The translations under genes and the position numbers were made by a program. The notes beneath the pieces were generated by a model. That model did not search any database. It was not told the DNA's origin and saw nothing but the letters and a program-made list of their open reading frames with translations. Shown here piece by piece: positions 44,553-59,141 of a stretch of DNA of 64,000 nucleotides (its first letter is position 1; every line of letters begins with the position of its first letter). This DNA is from Sulfuritalea sp. (GTDB lineage: Bacteria; Pseudomonadota; Gammaproteobacteria; Burkholderiales; Rhodocyclaceae): positions 104,913 to 168,912 of the forward strand of contig NZ_JAFLDR010000003.1 in assembly GCF_017302275.1 (NCBI RefSeq), read 5' to 3'.

Positions 44553-46499
44553 ATGAAGCTCACATCGATACGCGTCCGCCTGCTGTTGCTGTTCGCCACC
44601 CTGGCGCTGGGTCTGGTCTGGTATCTGTTCGCCAACGTTCGCGGCGAACTGCTGAAGATCGGCGAAGGCAATCGCATCGCGGCAGTGGGCGACGTGGCCG
44701 TGGCCGCCAGCGCCCTGGTGCATGAACTGCAAAAGGAACGCGGCCTGTCGGCCGGCTTCATCGGTTCCAAGGGCGAGAAATTCAAGGAGGCGTTGCTCAA
44801 GCAGCGCGCGGATTCGGACGCGCGACGGAAAGTCATGCTGGACAACTTTGCCGCCCGCGCCGATGACTTGCCGCCTGTCTTTGTCGAGAGCATGCGCAAG
44901 GCCAACGATGCGATCGCCGCCCTCGAAGGCAAGCGCGGCGAGATCAGTGCCTTGAAACTGGCCGGCCCCGACTCGTTTGGCTTCTATTCCGCGTCCATCG
45001 AGAACTACCTGGTGGCCGTCGGCTCGATCGCACCCAGCCTGGGCGAGGCCGGGATGATGCGCAAGTTCTCGGCGTATGTGATGTTCCTTGGCGCCAAGGA
45101 ACAGGCGGGACGGGAACGCGCCACGGTAAATGGAATATTCGCCGCCAAGGAGGCGATCAAGGTTCCGGTATTCCAGCGCCTGCAGGGCCTGATCACGGCA
45201 CAGGATTTGTATCTGGCGCAGTTTCGCGGCCTCGCCGATCCGGCGTCGACCAAGGCGCTGGCCGATCTGCTGGCCGCCAAGCCGGCGCAGGAGACCTTGC
45301 GCATGCGCGGCATCGCCATCGAGCAGGCTTTCCTGGGCAATTTCGAGGTGGAACCGGCGACCTGGTTTGCCGCCATCACCGCCAAGATCGATGCCATGAA
45401 GCTCATCGAAGATCAGTTGGCCGCCGACATTGCCGGCAACGCCACGCAACTGATAGGCAATGCGCGTCGCGGACTGGGAATCGCCGTGGCCACGACGCTG
45501 ATCCTGATCGCGCTCTGCGCCGGCTTCGTCCTGCTGCTGACCCGCATGCTGCGCGACGTGCATGAGCTTTCGGAAGCAGTTCGCCACCTCGCCGAAGGCG
45601 ATCTGCGCGTGAAGGTACGGGTCGACCGCAAGGACGAAATCGGCGAGCTCCAGGATTCGATCGCCCGCACGGTCGAAAGGCTGGACGGGACGATCGACGA
45701 GGTCCGGCTTGCCGCGGACTCGCTGAACAGCGCTGCGGATCAGGTTTCCGCGACCGCCCAGGCGCTCTCACAATCGTCCTCCGAGGAGGCCGCCTCGGTC
45801 GAAGAGACCACCGCCAGTATCGAACAGATGACGGCCAGCATCACCCAGAACACCGAGAACGCCAAGGTCACCGACAACATGGCCACCAAGTGCTCGTCGG
45901 TAGCCGAACAGGGCGGCAAGGCGGTCAAGGACACGGTCGAAGCCATGAAGTCCATCGCCGGCAAGATCGGCATCATCGACGACATCGCCTACCAGACCAA
46001 CCTGCTGGCGCTCAACGCCGCGATCGAAGCCGCCCGCGCGGGCGAGCACGGCAAGGGCTTTGCCGTGGTCGCCGCGGAAGTCAGGAAGCTGGCGGAGCGC
46101 AGCCAGGTCGCCGCCCAGGAGATCGGGCAACTGGCCGGCTCCAGCGTCAAGCTGGCCGAACAGGCCGGGAAACTCCTCGACGAAATGGTGCCCAGCATCC
46201 GCAAGACCTCCGACCTCGTCCAGGAGATTGCCGCCGCGAGCCAGGAGCAGAGTGCCGGCGTGGGCCAGATCAACGGCGCCATGGGCCAGTTGAACAAGGC
46301 CACGCAGCAGAACGCCAGTGCCTCTGAAGAGCTGGCCGCCACCGCCGAGGAAATGGGCGGTCAGGCCGCGCAACTGCAGGAGCTGATGGAGTTTTTCAAG
46401 ACCGAACACGGCAACGCCTCCGACCACGAACCGAATGCAGCCCGGAGCAGGCTCGGCGCAGGTGCTGGCGGACCGTACAACCCGTCCGGTCGCGCATAG
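44553..46499 (+). CDS. Methyl-accepting chemotaxis protein with NIT sensor domain
   Basis: 648 residues from the ATG at 44553. One membrane helix at 8-26, then a long periplasmic all-alpha region typical of the nitrate/nitrite-sensing (NIT) domain, marked by [20 protein letters not shown] near 60 and the YFAKE-type [17 protein letters not shown] stretch. A second helix (about 307-329), HAMP ([21 protein letters not shown]) and the signalling coiled coil follow. NIT domains have been linked to nitrate and nitrite sensing, but the ligand here is not shown. The signalling segment is almost the same as in the first receptor. No tether pentapeptide ends this protein. Confidence 0.93.
   Translation: MKLTSIRVRLLLLFATLALGLVWYLFANVRGELLKIGEGNRIAAVGDVAVAASALVHELQKERGLSAGFIGSKGEKFKEALLKQRADSDARRKVMLDNFAARADDLPPVFVESMRKANDAIAALEGKRGEISALKLAGPDSFGFYSASIENYLVAVGSIAPSLGEAGMMRKFSAYVMFLGAKEQAGRERATVNGIFAAKEAIKVPVFQRLQGLITAQDLYLAQFRGLADPASTKALADLLAAKPAQETLRMRGIAIEQAFLGNFEVEPATWFAAITAKIDAMKLIEDQLAADIAGNATQLIGNARRGLGIAVATTLILIALCAGFVLLLTRMLRDVHELSEAVRHLAEGDLRVKVRVDRKDEIGELQDSIARTVERLDGTIDEVRLAADSLNSAADQVSATAQALSQSSSEEAASVEETTASIEQMTASITQNTENAKVTDNMATKCSSVAEQGGKAVKDTVEAMKSIAGKIGIIDDIAYQTNLLALNAAIEAARAGEHGKGFAVVAAEVRKLAERSQVAAQEIGQLAGSSVKLAEQAGKLLDEMVPSIRKTSDLVQEIAAASQEQSAGVGQINGAMGQLNKATQQNASASEELAATAEEMGGQAAQLQELMEFFKTEHGNASDHEPNAARSRLGAGAGGPYNPSGRA
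45834..46249 (+). repeat. Near-identical receptor signalling segment, copy B
   Basis: Second copy of the segment at 43212-43627, in the NIT receptor gene. Confidence 0.85.
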
Positions 46500-46519
46500 T
46501 CGGGAAGGTATTGGCAGCC

Positions 46520-47661
46520 ATGAACACACCCGGTGAGATTCTTTTCAGCGAACCCTCGCTTTCCGCCGATGCGGTGAAGGGTTCGCTGGTGCTGATCGTC
46601 GACGACGTGCCGGCCAACCTGAGCGTGCTCGGCGACCTGCTGCACGATGCGGGCTACCAGGTCAAGGCCGCCACCTCGGGCCGTGCCGCGCTGCGCTACG
46701 CGGCACAGGAGCCGCGCCCGGCGCTGATCGTGCTCGACGTGATGATGCCGGAGATGGATGGCTACCAGGTCCTCGCCGCGCTGCGGCAGGATCCGCGGAC
46801 GCGCGACATCCCGGTGATGTTCCTCACCGCCCTGGACAACGCGCGCGACGAGGAACGCGGCTTCCAGCACGGTGCCGCCGACTACATCACCAAGCCGATC
46901 AAGCCGGACGTGGTGCTCGCCAGGGTGCGCAGCCAGTTGCTGGCGCGCCTGGCCGGCAACTGGCTGCGCGACCAGAACGCGGCGCTGGAAGCCGAGGTCG
47001 CGCGACGCATGGAAGAAAACGAGTTGATCCAGGCCGTCAGCATCCGCGCCCTCGCCCACCTCGCGGAGACCCGCGACCCGGAGACCGGGAACCACATCCT
47101 GCGCACCCAGGGCTACGTGCGTCTGCTGGCGACCCGCCTGCAGACGCATCCCCGCTTCCGCGCCACGCTCGATGACGACTACATCAAGATGCTCGCGGCC
47201 TCGGCGCCGCTGCACGACATCGGCAAGGTCGGCATTCCCGATTCCATCCTGCAAAAACCGGGCAAGCTGACGGCCGAGGAATGGGAGATCATGAAGACCC
47301 ATTCCAAACTCGGCAGCGACGCCATCGAACAGGCCGAGCGCGACATGGACAGGCCGGTGGAGTTCCTTGGGCTGGCCAAGGAAGTCGCGCACTGGCACCA
47401 CGAACGCTGGGACGGCCGCGGCTATCCCGACGGACTGCAGGAAGATGCGATTCCGCTTTCGGCGCGGCTGATGACCATGGCCGACGTGTTCGATGCACTG
47501 ATTTCCCGGCGCTGCTACAAGGACGCGATGCCGCTCACGCAGGTGGTCGAGATCATCAGCTCGGAACGCGGGCGCCAGTTCGATCCGGACATCGCCGACG
47601 TGTTCCTTGCCGGTTTCGACGAATTCGCGGCAATCGCGGCACAGCACAGCGACGCGGCGAC

Positions 47662-47665
<4 letters not shown>
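46520..47665 (+). CDS. Response regulator with HD-GYP cyclic-di-GMP phosphodiesterase domain
   Basis: 381 residues from the ATG at 46520 (a TTG 9 bases earlier, closer to GGGAAGG, is an alternative start). Receiver domain about 20-140 with phospho-Asp in [13 protein letters not shown] and Lys in [13 protein letters not shown] follows: [37 protein letters not shown] with the HD pair, and [14 protein letters not shown], the complete HHExxDGxGYP signature. It should break down c-di-GMP when phosphorylated. Its stop overlaps the start of the large hybrid kinase, its likely phospho-donor. Confidence 0.94.
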
Positions 47666-52356
<4,691 letters not shown>

Positions 52357-52383
52357 GGCGCGACGTCCACCCGGCCAGGCATG

Positions 52384-53019
52384 CTAGCTTTTGCCGGGCA
52401 TGAATTCCATGGTCAGGCGCACCAGTTCGGCGATCGATCCGGCCTGAAGTTTCTGCATGATCAAATGCCGGTAGGTTTCGGCGGTGCGCTGGCTGATGCC
52501 CAGTTCGTGGGCGATGGTCTTGGTCAATTTGCCCTCGAATACGCCCTCGAGGACTTCCCTTTCGCGCGGTGTCAAGAGCGCCATACGTTCGCCGATTTCG
52601 CGGCTGCGCGCCTGGATCTCGGCACGCGCGCGATCGATGCGCAAGCCGTCCTGGATGCGATCGAGCAGGCGTTGCGTGGAAAACGGCTTCTGGAAGAAGT
52701 CCAGCGCACCGCCGCGCATCGCACGCACCACCGAAGCCACCTCGGCATAACTCGATATGAATATGATCGGCAGATCGATGCCCTGGTGCCGCAGTTCGTC
52801 CTGCAGTTCCAACCCGCTCATGCCGGGCATGCGTACGTCGGTAACGATGCAACCGGCAAGCGAGGACAGATCCTGCTTGAGGAAACTCGGCGCGTCGTTG
52901 AAGACCGCATAGGGCAAGCCCACCGATTCGACGAGGTCCACCAGGAGAAAGGTGATTACCTGGTCGTCGTCGATCAGATAGACATTCGGCTGGGGGCGGT
53001 CGGGTTTCTTGGTTGACAT
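52384..53019 (-). CDS. FixJ-type two-component response regulator
   Basis: 211 residues. Receiver domain 10-130 with the acidic pocket D17-D18-D19 and phospho-Asp D61 (IVTDVRMPGMSG), Lys in FFQKPFS. A LuxR/FixJ helix-turn-helix at about 145-190 (LTPREREVLEGVFEGKLTKT, then ISQRTAETYRHLIMQKL). The FixJ family activates genes in response to a partner kinase; the convergent large hybrid kinase is the obvious candidate. The gene faces the chemotaxis genes across a 262-base gap that contains a CTACGTAG site. Confidence 0.93.
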   Translation of the reverse strand: MSTKKPDRPQPNVYLIDDDQVITFLLVDLVESVGLPYAVFNDAPSFLKQDLSSLAGCIVTDVRMPGMSGLELQDELRHQGIDLPIIFISSYAEVASVVRAMRGGALDFFQKPFSTQRLLDRIQDGLRIDRARAEIQARSREIGERMALLTPREREVLEGVFEGKLTKTIAHELGISQRTAETYRHLIMQKLQAGSIAELVRLTMEFMPGKS

Positions 53020-53086
53020 CGAGAAGCAGAACCTCTATCGCATTTCGGCGGGCCGGAATCCTCGTACATCGCGCGATGGTTCGCGC

Positions 53087-53103
53087 CTACGTAGATACCG
53101 CAG
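53087..53103. promoter_or_regulatory. Candidate regulator site CTACGTAG plus ATACCGCAG
   Basis: In the divergent gap between the FixJ-type regulator and cheR (53020-53281), 68 bases before the regulator's start. It matches the site upstream of the first chemoreceptor in 13 of 17 or more positions, which suggests a shared regulator, perhaps this FixJ-type protein itself. Confidence 0.4.
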
Positions 53104-53281
53104 TTTGCAGCGTAATTTCCGGATGCACAAGAAGCGGCCTCTTTGAGAACATAGGCAAAAGGAATCGGGCTCGAAAAACTATTTAAGCGCTTGTTGACGC
53201 CGCATTTTAGCTGCGTTTCGGGCAATCGTGGGTAGCCAAACCGCCAATAAATCAGTCATCTCTTGCTTGCGTAAACATTTT

Positions 53282-54103
53282 ATGGCTGCATTCGACAATC
53301 CGGAAATCAGTACCGCCGAGTTCGCCCAGTTCCAGAAGCTGATCTACCGCATCGCGGGCATCAGCCTGGCCGACTCGAAAAAGGTGTTGCTGGCCGGGCG
53401 CCTCGGACGGCGCTTGCGACACCTTAACCTGCCGAGCTTCGGTGACTATTTCCACCTCGTTTCCAGCGGCAACGAAGCGGACGAGTTGCAGACCATGGTC
53501 GACCTGCTGACCACCAACGAGACCTATTTCTTCCGCGAAGAGGCGCATTTCGACTTTCTCACCAAGACGATCGTGGCCAACCATCCTTCTGGCAGCCCTT
53601 TCAACGTCTGGAGCGCCGCTTCGTCCACCGGCGAGGAGATCTACACCATTTCCTTCGTGCTGGCCGATACGCTGGGCATCGACGCCCAATGGAGCGTTAC
53701 CGGTTCCGACATCTCGACCGCCGTCCTGAGCACCGCGGAGCGCGGCCTGTACTGGCTCGACCGAACCCGCGGCCTGCCCCAGAACTACCTGCGCAAGTAC
53801 TGCCTGAAGGGCGTGCGCAGCCAGGAGGGAGGCTTCATGATCGCCCCCGAAATCAAGCGCCATACGCGATTCATGCAGGTCAACCTGAACCGCACGCTGC
53901 CCGCGCTGGGCAAGTTCCACGTCATCTTCCTGCGCAACGTGATGATCTATTTCGATGCCGAGACCAAGCGCCAGGTGGTTGCACGACTGGTCGAGCAGTT
54001 GCATCCCGGCGGCTATTTCATCGTCGGCCATTCGGAAAGCCTCAACGGACTGACCGACACGCTACGCTCGGTCAAACCCACCATTTACCAGTTGCCGACC
54101 TGA
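53282..54103 (+). CDS. cheR: Chemotaxis receptor methyltransferase CheR
   Basis: 273 residues from the ATG at 53282. N-terminal helical domain, then the SAM-binding core: VWSAASSTGEEIYTISFVLAD near residue 117, GSDISTAVLSTAERGLY near 150, and FLRNVMIYFDAETKRQVV near 222, all as in CheR. It methylates Glu residues of receptors. cheB starts three bases after its stop. It lies in the cluster with a receptor ending DFERF, which may be its tether. Confidence 0.96.
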   Translation: MAAFDNPEISTAEFAQFQKLIYRIAGISLADSKKVLLAGRLGRRLRHLNLPSFGDYFHLVSSGNEADELQTMVDLLTTNETYFFREEAHFDFLTKTIVANHPSGSPFNVWSAASSTGEEIYTISFVLADTLGIDAQWSVTGSDISTAVLSTAERGLYWLDRTRGLPQNYLRKYCLKGVRSQEGGFMIAPEIKRHTRFMQVNLNRTLPALGKFHVIFLRNVMIYFDAETKRQVVARLVEQLHPGGYFIVGHSESLNGLTDTLRSVKPTIYQLPT

Positions 54104-54106
54104 GCC

Positions 54107-55186
54107 ATGGCAAACAGGATCAAGGTAATGATCGTCGATGACTCGGCCGTGGTGCGCCAGGTGAACCGCGAGACGCTGGAGCGCGAAGCGGATATAGAGG
54201 TCATAGGTGCCGCCTCCGACCCGCTCTATGCGCTGGACAAGATGAAGGCGCAATGGCCCGATGTGCTCGTGATCGACATCGAGATGCCGCGCATGGACGG
54301 CCTGACCTTCCTCAAGAAGATCATGAGCGAGCATCCGACGCCGACCATCGTCTGTTCGTCGCTGGCGGAAAAGGGCGCCAGCGCGACCATGGACGCACTG
54401 GCCGCAGGTGCGCTGGCGATCATCACCAAGCCCAAGCTGGGGGTCAAGCAGTTCCTCCAGGACGCCGGCAACGACCTGGTCTCGGCCGTGCGCGCCGCGG
54501 CACGAGCCAACATGGGCCATCTCACGCGCGGCGCCGGGCGCGCGCTGGCGCCACCACCCAAGCTGACCGCCGACGCCGTACTCGCCGCCCAGGCCGCCAG
54601 CACGCGCGCCATGGCGGAAACCACGGACCGCGTCGTCGCCATCGGCACCTCGACCGGCGGCACCCAGGCCCTGGAGGCGGTGCTGACGAAACTGCCCAAC
54701 GTGGGCAGCGGCATCGTCATCGTCCAGCACATGCCGGAAAAATTCACCGCCATGTTTGCCGACCGCCTCAACAACCTGTGCAAGCTGGAAGTGCGCGAAG
54801 CACAAAACGGCGACCGCATCATGCCCGGCCGTGCCCTGATCGCGCCCGGCGGCCGCCACATGATGCTGAGGCGCAGCGGCGCCCAGTACTATGTCGAAGT
54901 CGCCGACGGCCCCCTGGTGAATCGGCACAAGCCATCGGTCGATGTCCTGTTCCGCTCCGTGGCGCAAATCGCCGGACGCAATGCACTGGGGGTAATCATG
55001 ACCGGCATGGGCGACGATGGCGCGCGTGGCATGAAGGAAATGCACGACGCCGGGGCGCTCACGATAGCCGAGGACGAATCGACCTGCATCGTGTTCGGCA
55101 TGCCGAAAGAAGCCATCCGCATGGGCGGCGTGGATCGCGTCGTGCCGCTCGATGCCATCCCGGCCGAGATCATCTCCTACGGCTGA
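54107..55186 (+). CDS. cheB: Receptor methylesterase/glutaminase CheB
   Basis: 359 residues. Receiver 5-125 with phospho-Asp in [14 protein letters not shown]. The C-terminal esterase (about 170-355) has the catalytic Ser in [12 protein letters not shown], His in [17 protein letters not shown], and Asp in [14 protein letters not shown]. It demethylates receptors when phosphorylated by CheA. cheD follows on the same strand 22 bases later. Confidence 0.97.
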   Translation: MANRIKVMIVDDSAVVRQVNRETLEREADIEVIGAASDPLYALDKMKAQWPDVLVIDIEMPRMDGLTFLKKIMSEHPTPTIVCSSLAEKGASATMDALAAGALAIITKPKLGVKQFLQDAGNDLVSAVRAAARANMGHLTRGAGRALAPPPKLTADAVLAAQAASTRAMAETTDRVVAIGTSTGGTQALEAVLTKLPNVGSGIVIVQHMPEKFTAMFADRLNNLCKLEVREAQNGDRIMPGRALIAPGGRHMMLRRSGAQYYVEVADGPLVNRHKPSVDVLFRSVAQIAGRNALGVIMTGMGDDGARGMKEMHDAGALTIAEDESTCIVFGMPKEAIRMGGVDRVVPLDAIPAEIISYG

Positions 55187-55208
55187 ACCATTCCAGGAAT
55201 CCCGCGCC

Positions 55209-55799
55209 ATGCCACCCGTCGAACACGACCCGAAAGACCTCGAGCGCCGCGCCCGCAACATCAACCCGGGCGGTTGGGCGGTCGAAACGGAACGCCCGAT
55301 CACGACCCTGCTCGGCTCCTGCGTCGCGGTCTGCCTCTACGACCCCAAGCTGCGCCTCGCCGGCATGAACCATTTCCTGCTGCCCAGCCGCACCAAGTCC
55401 GCCGGCGACGACACCGACGTGATCCTGGCAGGCGACTATTCGATGGAAGTGCTGCTCAACACGATGCTGAGCAAGGGTGCCGCCAAGCAGCGCATCATCG
55501 CCAAGGCCTTCGGCGGCGGCACCATCGTGACGTCGATCCTCATGGCGATCGGACAGCGCAATGCCGAGTTTGCCCAGGAGTGGCTGGAACGCGAGGGCAT
55601 CCCCTTGGCAGCAAAGGATTTCGGCGGCGCCTGGTCGCGCAAGGTCCTGTTCACGCCGGACGGCGGCGACGCCTTCTGTCGCAGGCTGCCTATCAGCCAG
55701 CCCGGCCTGCAGGACGTGGTCAAGGCCGAGCGTGACTACGAGCAATCGCTGGCCCGCCCGGCGCGGCCGACGGCCGAAAAGAAGATCGAACTGTTCTGA
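55209..55799 (+). CDS. cheD: Chemoreceptor glutamine deamidase CheD
   Basis: 196 residues from the ATG at 55209. The core matches CheD: ITTLLGSCVAVCLYDPKLRLAG with the catalytic Cys, then the His in GMNHFLLP, and AKAFGGGTIV. It deamidates Gln residues of receptors and can also act with CheC-type phosphatases, none of which is in view. The C-terminal tail (RPARPTAEKKIELF) is poorly conserved. Confidence 0.95.
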   Translation: MPPVEHDPKDLERRARNINPGGWAVETERPITTLLGSCVAVCLYDPKLRLAGMNHFLLPSRTKSAGDDTDVILAGDYSMEVLLNTMLSKGAAKQRIIAKAFGGGTIVTSILMAIGQRNAEFAQEWLEREGIPLAAKDFGGAWSRKVLFTPDGGDAFCRRLPISQPGLQDVVKAERDYEQSLARPARPTAEKKIELF

Positions 55800-55867
55800 C
55801 GGCGGCCATGACCCTACCTACGCAACCACCAACATCCGGCGCTGCCGGCTCCGGGGAAGGAACTCCG

Positions 55868-56713
55868 ATGGACGTGCAAGCGATCCTGGAAAGCGTCGCC
55901 GCGAGCGCTGGCAGCGACGAACTGGTATTTCCGACCACCACGGATATGGCGCTGAAGGTGCAGCGGGTGCTCGACGATCCGGACTGCTCCATCGACCAGC
56001 TGGCAAAACTGGTGCAGGCCGACCCCCTGCTGGCGGCACGCGTCGTCGCGGTCGCCAATTCGGCGACCTACAACCGTTCGGGACGCGCGATCGCCGACGT
56101 GCGCAACGCCGTTTCCCGGCTCGGCTTCAACACGCTGCGGGTACTTGCGGCAGCAGTGGTCGTGCGACAGATGGAAGGCATGGCTCGCACGCCGGGCCAC
56201 CGCGAACTGGCGGTGCACCTGTGGCATCACACGGCGCACGTCGCCGCCCTGGCCCAGGTGATCGCGCGTCGCTTCACCCATGTCGACCCGGACACCACCT
56301 TCTTTGCCGGGATCATCCACGAGGTCGGCGCCTTCTACCTGATCTCGCGTGCCGTGAAGTATCCGGGTCTGCTCGAAGCGGAGCACGGCGCCCTGCTGGC
56401 CTGGGAGGAAGGTGGCGCGGCGCTGGTCGGACGCGCGGTGCTCAAGCGCCTGGGCGCGCCGGCACCGGTAATGGAAGCGATCGAAGGCATGTGGCAGGGC
56501 TACCTCGCCATGCCGCCACAATCACTGGCTGACACCCTGCTGCTGGCGGACTGCCTGGCACCGCTGGAGTCGCCCCTGTCCCAACTCGCCGGCAAGGGCC
56601 GCGAAGGCACCGAGGCGCGAATCGACATTGCACTGGACGACAAGACCCTGAGCAGCATGCTCGAAGAATCGGCAGCCGAGGTTGATTCGCTGATTGGCGC
56701 GCTGCAAAGCTGA
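55868..56713 (+). CDS. HDOD domain protein
   Basis: 281 residues from the ATG at 55868, which has GGAAGGA at a good distance. An in-frame ATG at 55808 would add a poorly conserved 20-residue lead and has no clear ribosome binding site. The HDOD core is seen in VQADPLLAARVVAVANSATYN and IADVRNAVSRLGFNTLRVLA. The HD residue pair is weak, as usual in HDOD. Such proteins modulate c-di-GMP and motility pathways in several proteobacteria. It sits between cheD and the double CheV-like gene, so a role in this signalling system is likely but not shown. Confidence 0.88.
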   Translation: MDVQAILESVAASAGSDELVFPTTTDMALKVQRVLDDPDCSIDQLAKLVQADPLLAARVVAVANSATYNRSGRAIADVRNAVSRLGFNTLRVLAAAVVVRQMEGMARTPGHRELAVHLWHHTAHVAALAQVIARRFTHVDPDTTFFAGIIHEVGAFYLISRAVKYPGLLEAEHGALLAWEEGGAALVGRAVLKRLGAPAPVMEAIEGMWQGYLAMPPQSLADTLLLADCLAPLESPLSQLAGKGREGTEARIDIALDDKTLSSMLEESAAEVDSLIGALQS

Positions 56714-56748
56714 GCCATGGCGCAACAGGGAATAGCGAAAGGCAAGAC

Positions 56749-58692
56749 ATGTCCGAACTGCTGAAAGATATTGATGCCCGCACCCGTCTGGCGGGTACCA
56801 ACAAGCTCGAGATCCTTCTGTTCTCGCTCGGCGAGGATCCGCGCAACGGGCGTCGCGAGACCTTCGGTATCAATGTCTTCAAGGTGCGTGAAGTGATGGG
56901 CACGCCACCCATCACGGTGGTGCCGGAAATGGCCACCGCCGTGAAAGGCATGGTCAGCCTGCGTGGCGCCCTGGTGCCGGTGATCGATCTCTCCGACTAT
57001 GTCGGCATCGCGACCGAGGCACCGCGCCAGATCATGATCGTCACCGAATACAACCACCACACCCAGGGCTTCCTGGTCGACTCGGTGGATACCATCCTGC
57101 GCCTGGACTGGTCGCAGATGCGCGTGCCGCCGGACATGCTCACCGGCCAGATGGGCGGCCTGGTGACGGCGGTCACCGAACTGGCCGACGGTCGCCTGGT
57201 GATGCTGCTCGACGTCGAGCGGATACTGGCGGAAACGGTCAAGCCCGACGAAACGCAGTTCGCCAATATCTCCGCGCTGGACCGCACGGATCTCACGGTG
57301 CTTTTCGCCGACGATTCCTCGGTGGCGCGCGGACAGATACAGCGCACCCTGGAGACGATGGGCGTAAACGCCATCAGTGCGGTAAACGGACGTGCGGCGT
57401 GGGACGAGCTGCGTCGCATCGCCGACCAGGCGGAGCGCGCGCGCCGGCCGGTGAAGGACTACCTCCAGTTGATCCTGACCGACGTCGAGATGCCGGAGAT
57501 GGACGGCTACCTGCTGACACGCAATATCAAGGCCGATCCGCGCTTCATCGGCATCCCGGTGCTGATGCATTCGTCGCTGTCATCCGCGTCCAACCAGCAG
57601 CTTGGCCACTCCGTAGGCGTCGACGAGTACATTCCGAAATTCGAACCGCATCGCCTGTCCGAAACCCTGACGCGCCTGCTGGTGGGCACGCATCAGGAAT
57701 CCGCCGACGCGGAATCGGCCGACACACCGACGCGATCCCTGCAGGCCTTGCGTGGAGCAGGCGGGATGCTCGACAGCGTCGATGCGCGAACCCGCCTGGC
57801 AGGCTCCAATCGAATGGAGATCCTGCTGTTTTCCCTCGGCACCAATGAACTGTTCGGCATCAACGTGTTCAAGGTGCGCGAGGTCAGCGACACGCCGGAC
57901 ATCACTCGCACGCCGAACATGCCCTTCGGCGTCGAAGGACTTATCAGCCTGCGCGGCAGCGTGATCCCGGTGTTGTCCCTGGCCGGCGCCATGAAGCTGG
58001 AGGATGCGCCACCCGGTCGCGGCGGATCGATGCTGGTCACCGAGTACAACAAGCGCAACCTGGGCTTCCTGGTCCATGACGTGGACCGCATCATCCGCGT
58101 GGACTGGGAAAGGGTGCGAGCCTCGGAGGCCAGCGGCGCCGGCGCCGGGGGCTACATCCTCGCCATCACGGAACTGGACGACGGACGCCTGGTCTCGATT
58201 CTCGACGTCGAACAGATCATGGCCGACACGTTCGGCGAAGCCCTGGTCGGCCAGATCGACCCGATGGTCGACGGCCACGAGATCAACGTCTTCTTCGTGG
58301 ACGATTCACTGGTGGCACGCAAGAAGATCGCGGAGGTCCTCGACAAGCTCGCGGTGCATCACAAGTACGCGCAGAACGGAATGGAAGCCTGGACCCGGCT
58401 TTCCGGCATGGCATCGCATGCTCAACAGGTGGGATGCAGCGTACGCGAAGAACTGGACCTGATCCTGGTCGACGCCGAAATGCCCGAAATGGACGGCTAT
58501 GTTCTGACCCGCAACATCAAGTCCGACAAACGCTTTGACGGGATTCCCGTGGTGATGCACTCTTCGCTTTCGTCCCAGGCCAACCACGCCATGGGCAGGA
58601 GCGTGGGCGTGGATGCCTACGTGGCGAAATTCGATGGCGAAGCGCTGGCGCAGACGCTGCGTTCGCAATTGCTCAGGCATGCAACGAACTGA
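56749..58692 (+). CDS. Double CheV-like protein (CheW-receiver-CheW-receiver)
   Basis: 647 residues. Order: CheW domain about 12-165, receiver about 180-312 (phospho-Asp in LILTDVEMPEMDG), CheW about 340-480, receiver about 510-640 (phospho-Asp in LILVDAEMPEMDG). Each half starts with almost the same words: DARTRLAGTNKLEILLFSLG and DARTRLAGSNRMEILLFSLG. Each half is a complete CheV; two full CheVs are joined in one chain by a linker at about 313-340 (GTHQESADAESADTPTRS). CheV normally has one CheW and one receiver and tunes CheA coupling. Each receiver keeps its Asp. A fused dimer could bridge two receptor-CheA units or provide two phospho-sinks. Confidence 0.93.
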   Translation: MSELLKDIDARTRLAGTNKLEILLFSLGEDPRNGRRETFGINVFKVREVMGTPPITVVPEMATAVKGMVSLRGALVPVIDLSDYVGIATEAPRQIMIVTEYNHHTQGFLVDSVDTILRLDWSQMRVPPDMLTGQMGGLVTAVTELADGRLVMLLDVERILAETVKPDETQFANISALDRTDLTVLFADDSSVARGQIQRTLETMGVNAISAVNGRAAWDELRRIADQAERARRPVKDYLQLILTDVEMPEMDGYLLTRNIKADPRFIGIPVLMHSSLSSASNQQLGHSVGVDEYIPKFEPHRLSETLTRLLVGTHQESADAESADTPTRSLQALRGAGGMLDSVDARTRLAGSNRMEILLFSLGTNELFGINVFKVREVSDTPDITRTPNMPFGVEGLISLRGSVIPVLSLAGAMKLEDAPPGRGGSMLVTEYNKRNLGFLVHDVDRIIRVDWERVRASEASGAGAGGYILAITELDDGRLVSILDVEQIMADTFGEALVGQIDPMVDGHEINVFFVDDSLVARKKIAEVLDKLAVHHKYAQNGMEAWTRLSGMASHAQQVGCSVREELDLILVDAEMPEMDGYVLTRNIKSDKRFDGIPVVMHSSLSSQANHAMGRSVGVDAYVAKFDGEALAQTLRSQLLRHATN

Positions 58693-58707
58693 AATAGAGG
58701 CAAAAAA

Positions 58708-59109
58708 ATGGCAATTGACCCAAGCAAGCTCAAATTCCTGGTCGTCGACGACTTCTCGACCATGCGCCGCATCGTGCGCAACCTGCTCAAGGAACTCGGC
58801 TACGCCAACACAGACGAGGCGGAGGACGGCGCAGTTGCCTTGCAGCGGCTCAAGGCCGGCGGCATCGACTTCATCGTCACCGACTGGAACATGCCGAACA
58901 TGGACGGGCTGGCCCTGCTCCAGGCCGTGCGCGCCGATCCGACCCTGAAGCACCTGCCGGTGCTGATGATCACTGCCGAAGCCAAGCGCGAAAACATCAT
59001 TCAGGCGGCGCAGGCCGGGGCCTCCGGTTACATCGTCAAGCCTTTCACGGCGGCGACCCTGAGTGAGAAGCTCACCAAGATATTCGAGAAGCTGGGATGG
59101 AATGCCTGA
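58708..59109 (+). CDS. cheY: Chemotaxis response regulator CheY
   Basis: 133 residues, a single receiver. Acidic pair D14-D15, phospho-acceptor D59 ([13 protein letters not shown]), Thr/Ser in [11 protein letters not shown] and K111 (GYIVKPF). It lacks any output domain and should bind the flagellar switch. It lies between the double CheV-like gene and cheZ, and its C terminus (FEKLGWNA) matches CheY of beta- and gammaproteobacteria. Confidence 0.97.
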   Translation: MAIDPSKLKFLVVDDFSTMRRIVRNLLKELGYANTDEAEDGAVALQRLKAGGIDFIVTDWNMPNMDGLALLQAVRADPTLKHLPVLMITAEAKRENIIQAAQAGASGYIVKPFTAATLSEKLTKIFEKLGWNA

Positions 59110-59141
59110 CGGCATTCGCAACGCAACCGGGAAACCGTACC

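Noticed and set aside
46446-46475. A repeat-like string in the NIT receptor tail (CTCGGCGCAGGTGCTGGCGG).
   Set aside because: Needs gaps and several mismatches to fit the consensus.
53245-53256. A sigma-28 type -10 (GCCAATAA) before cheR.
   Set aside because: No TAAAGTTT-like -35 at the right distance.
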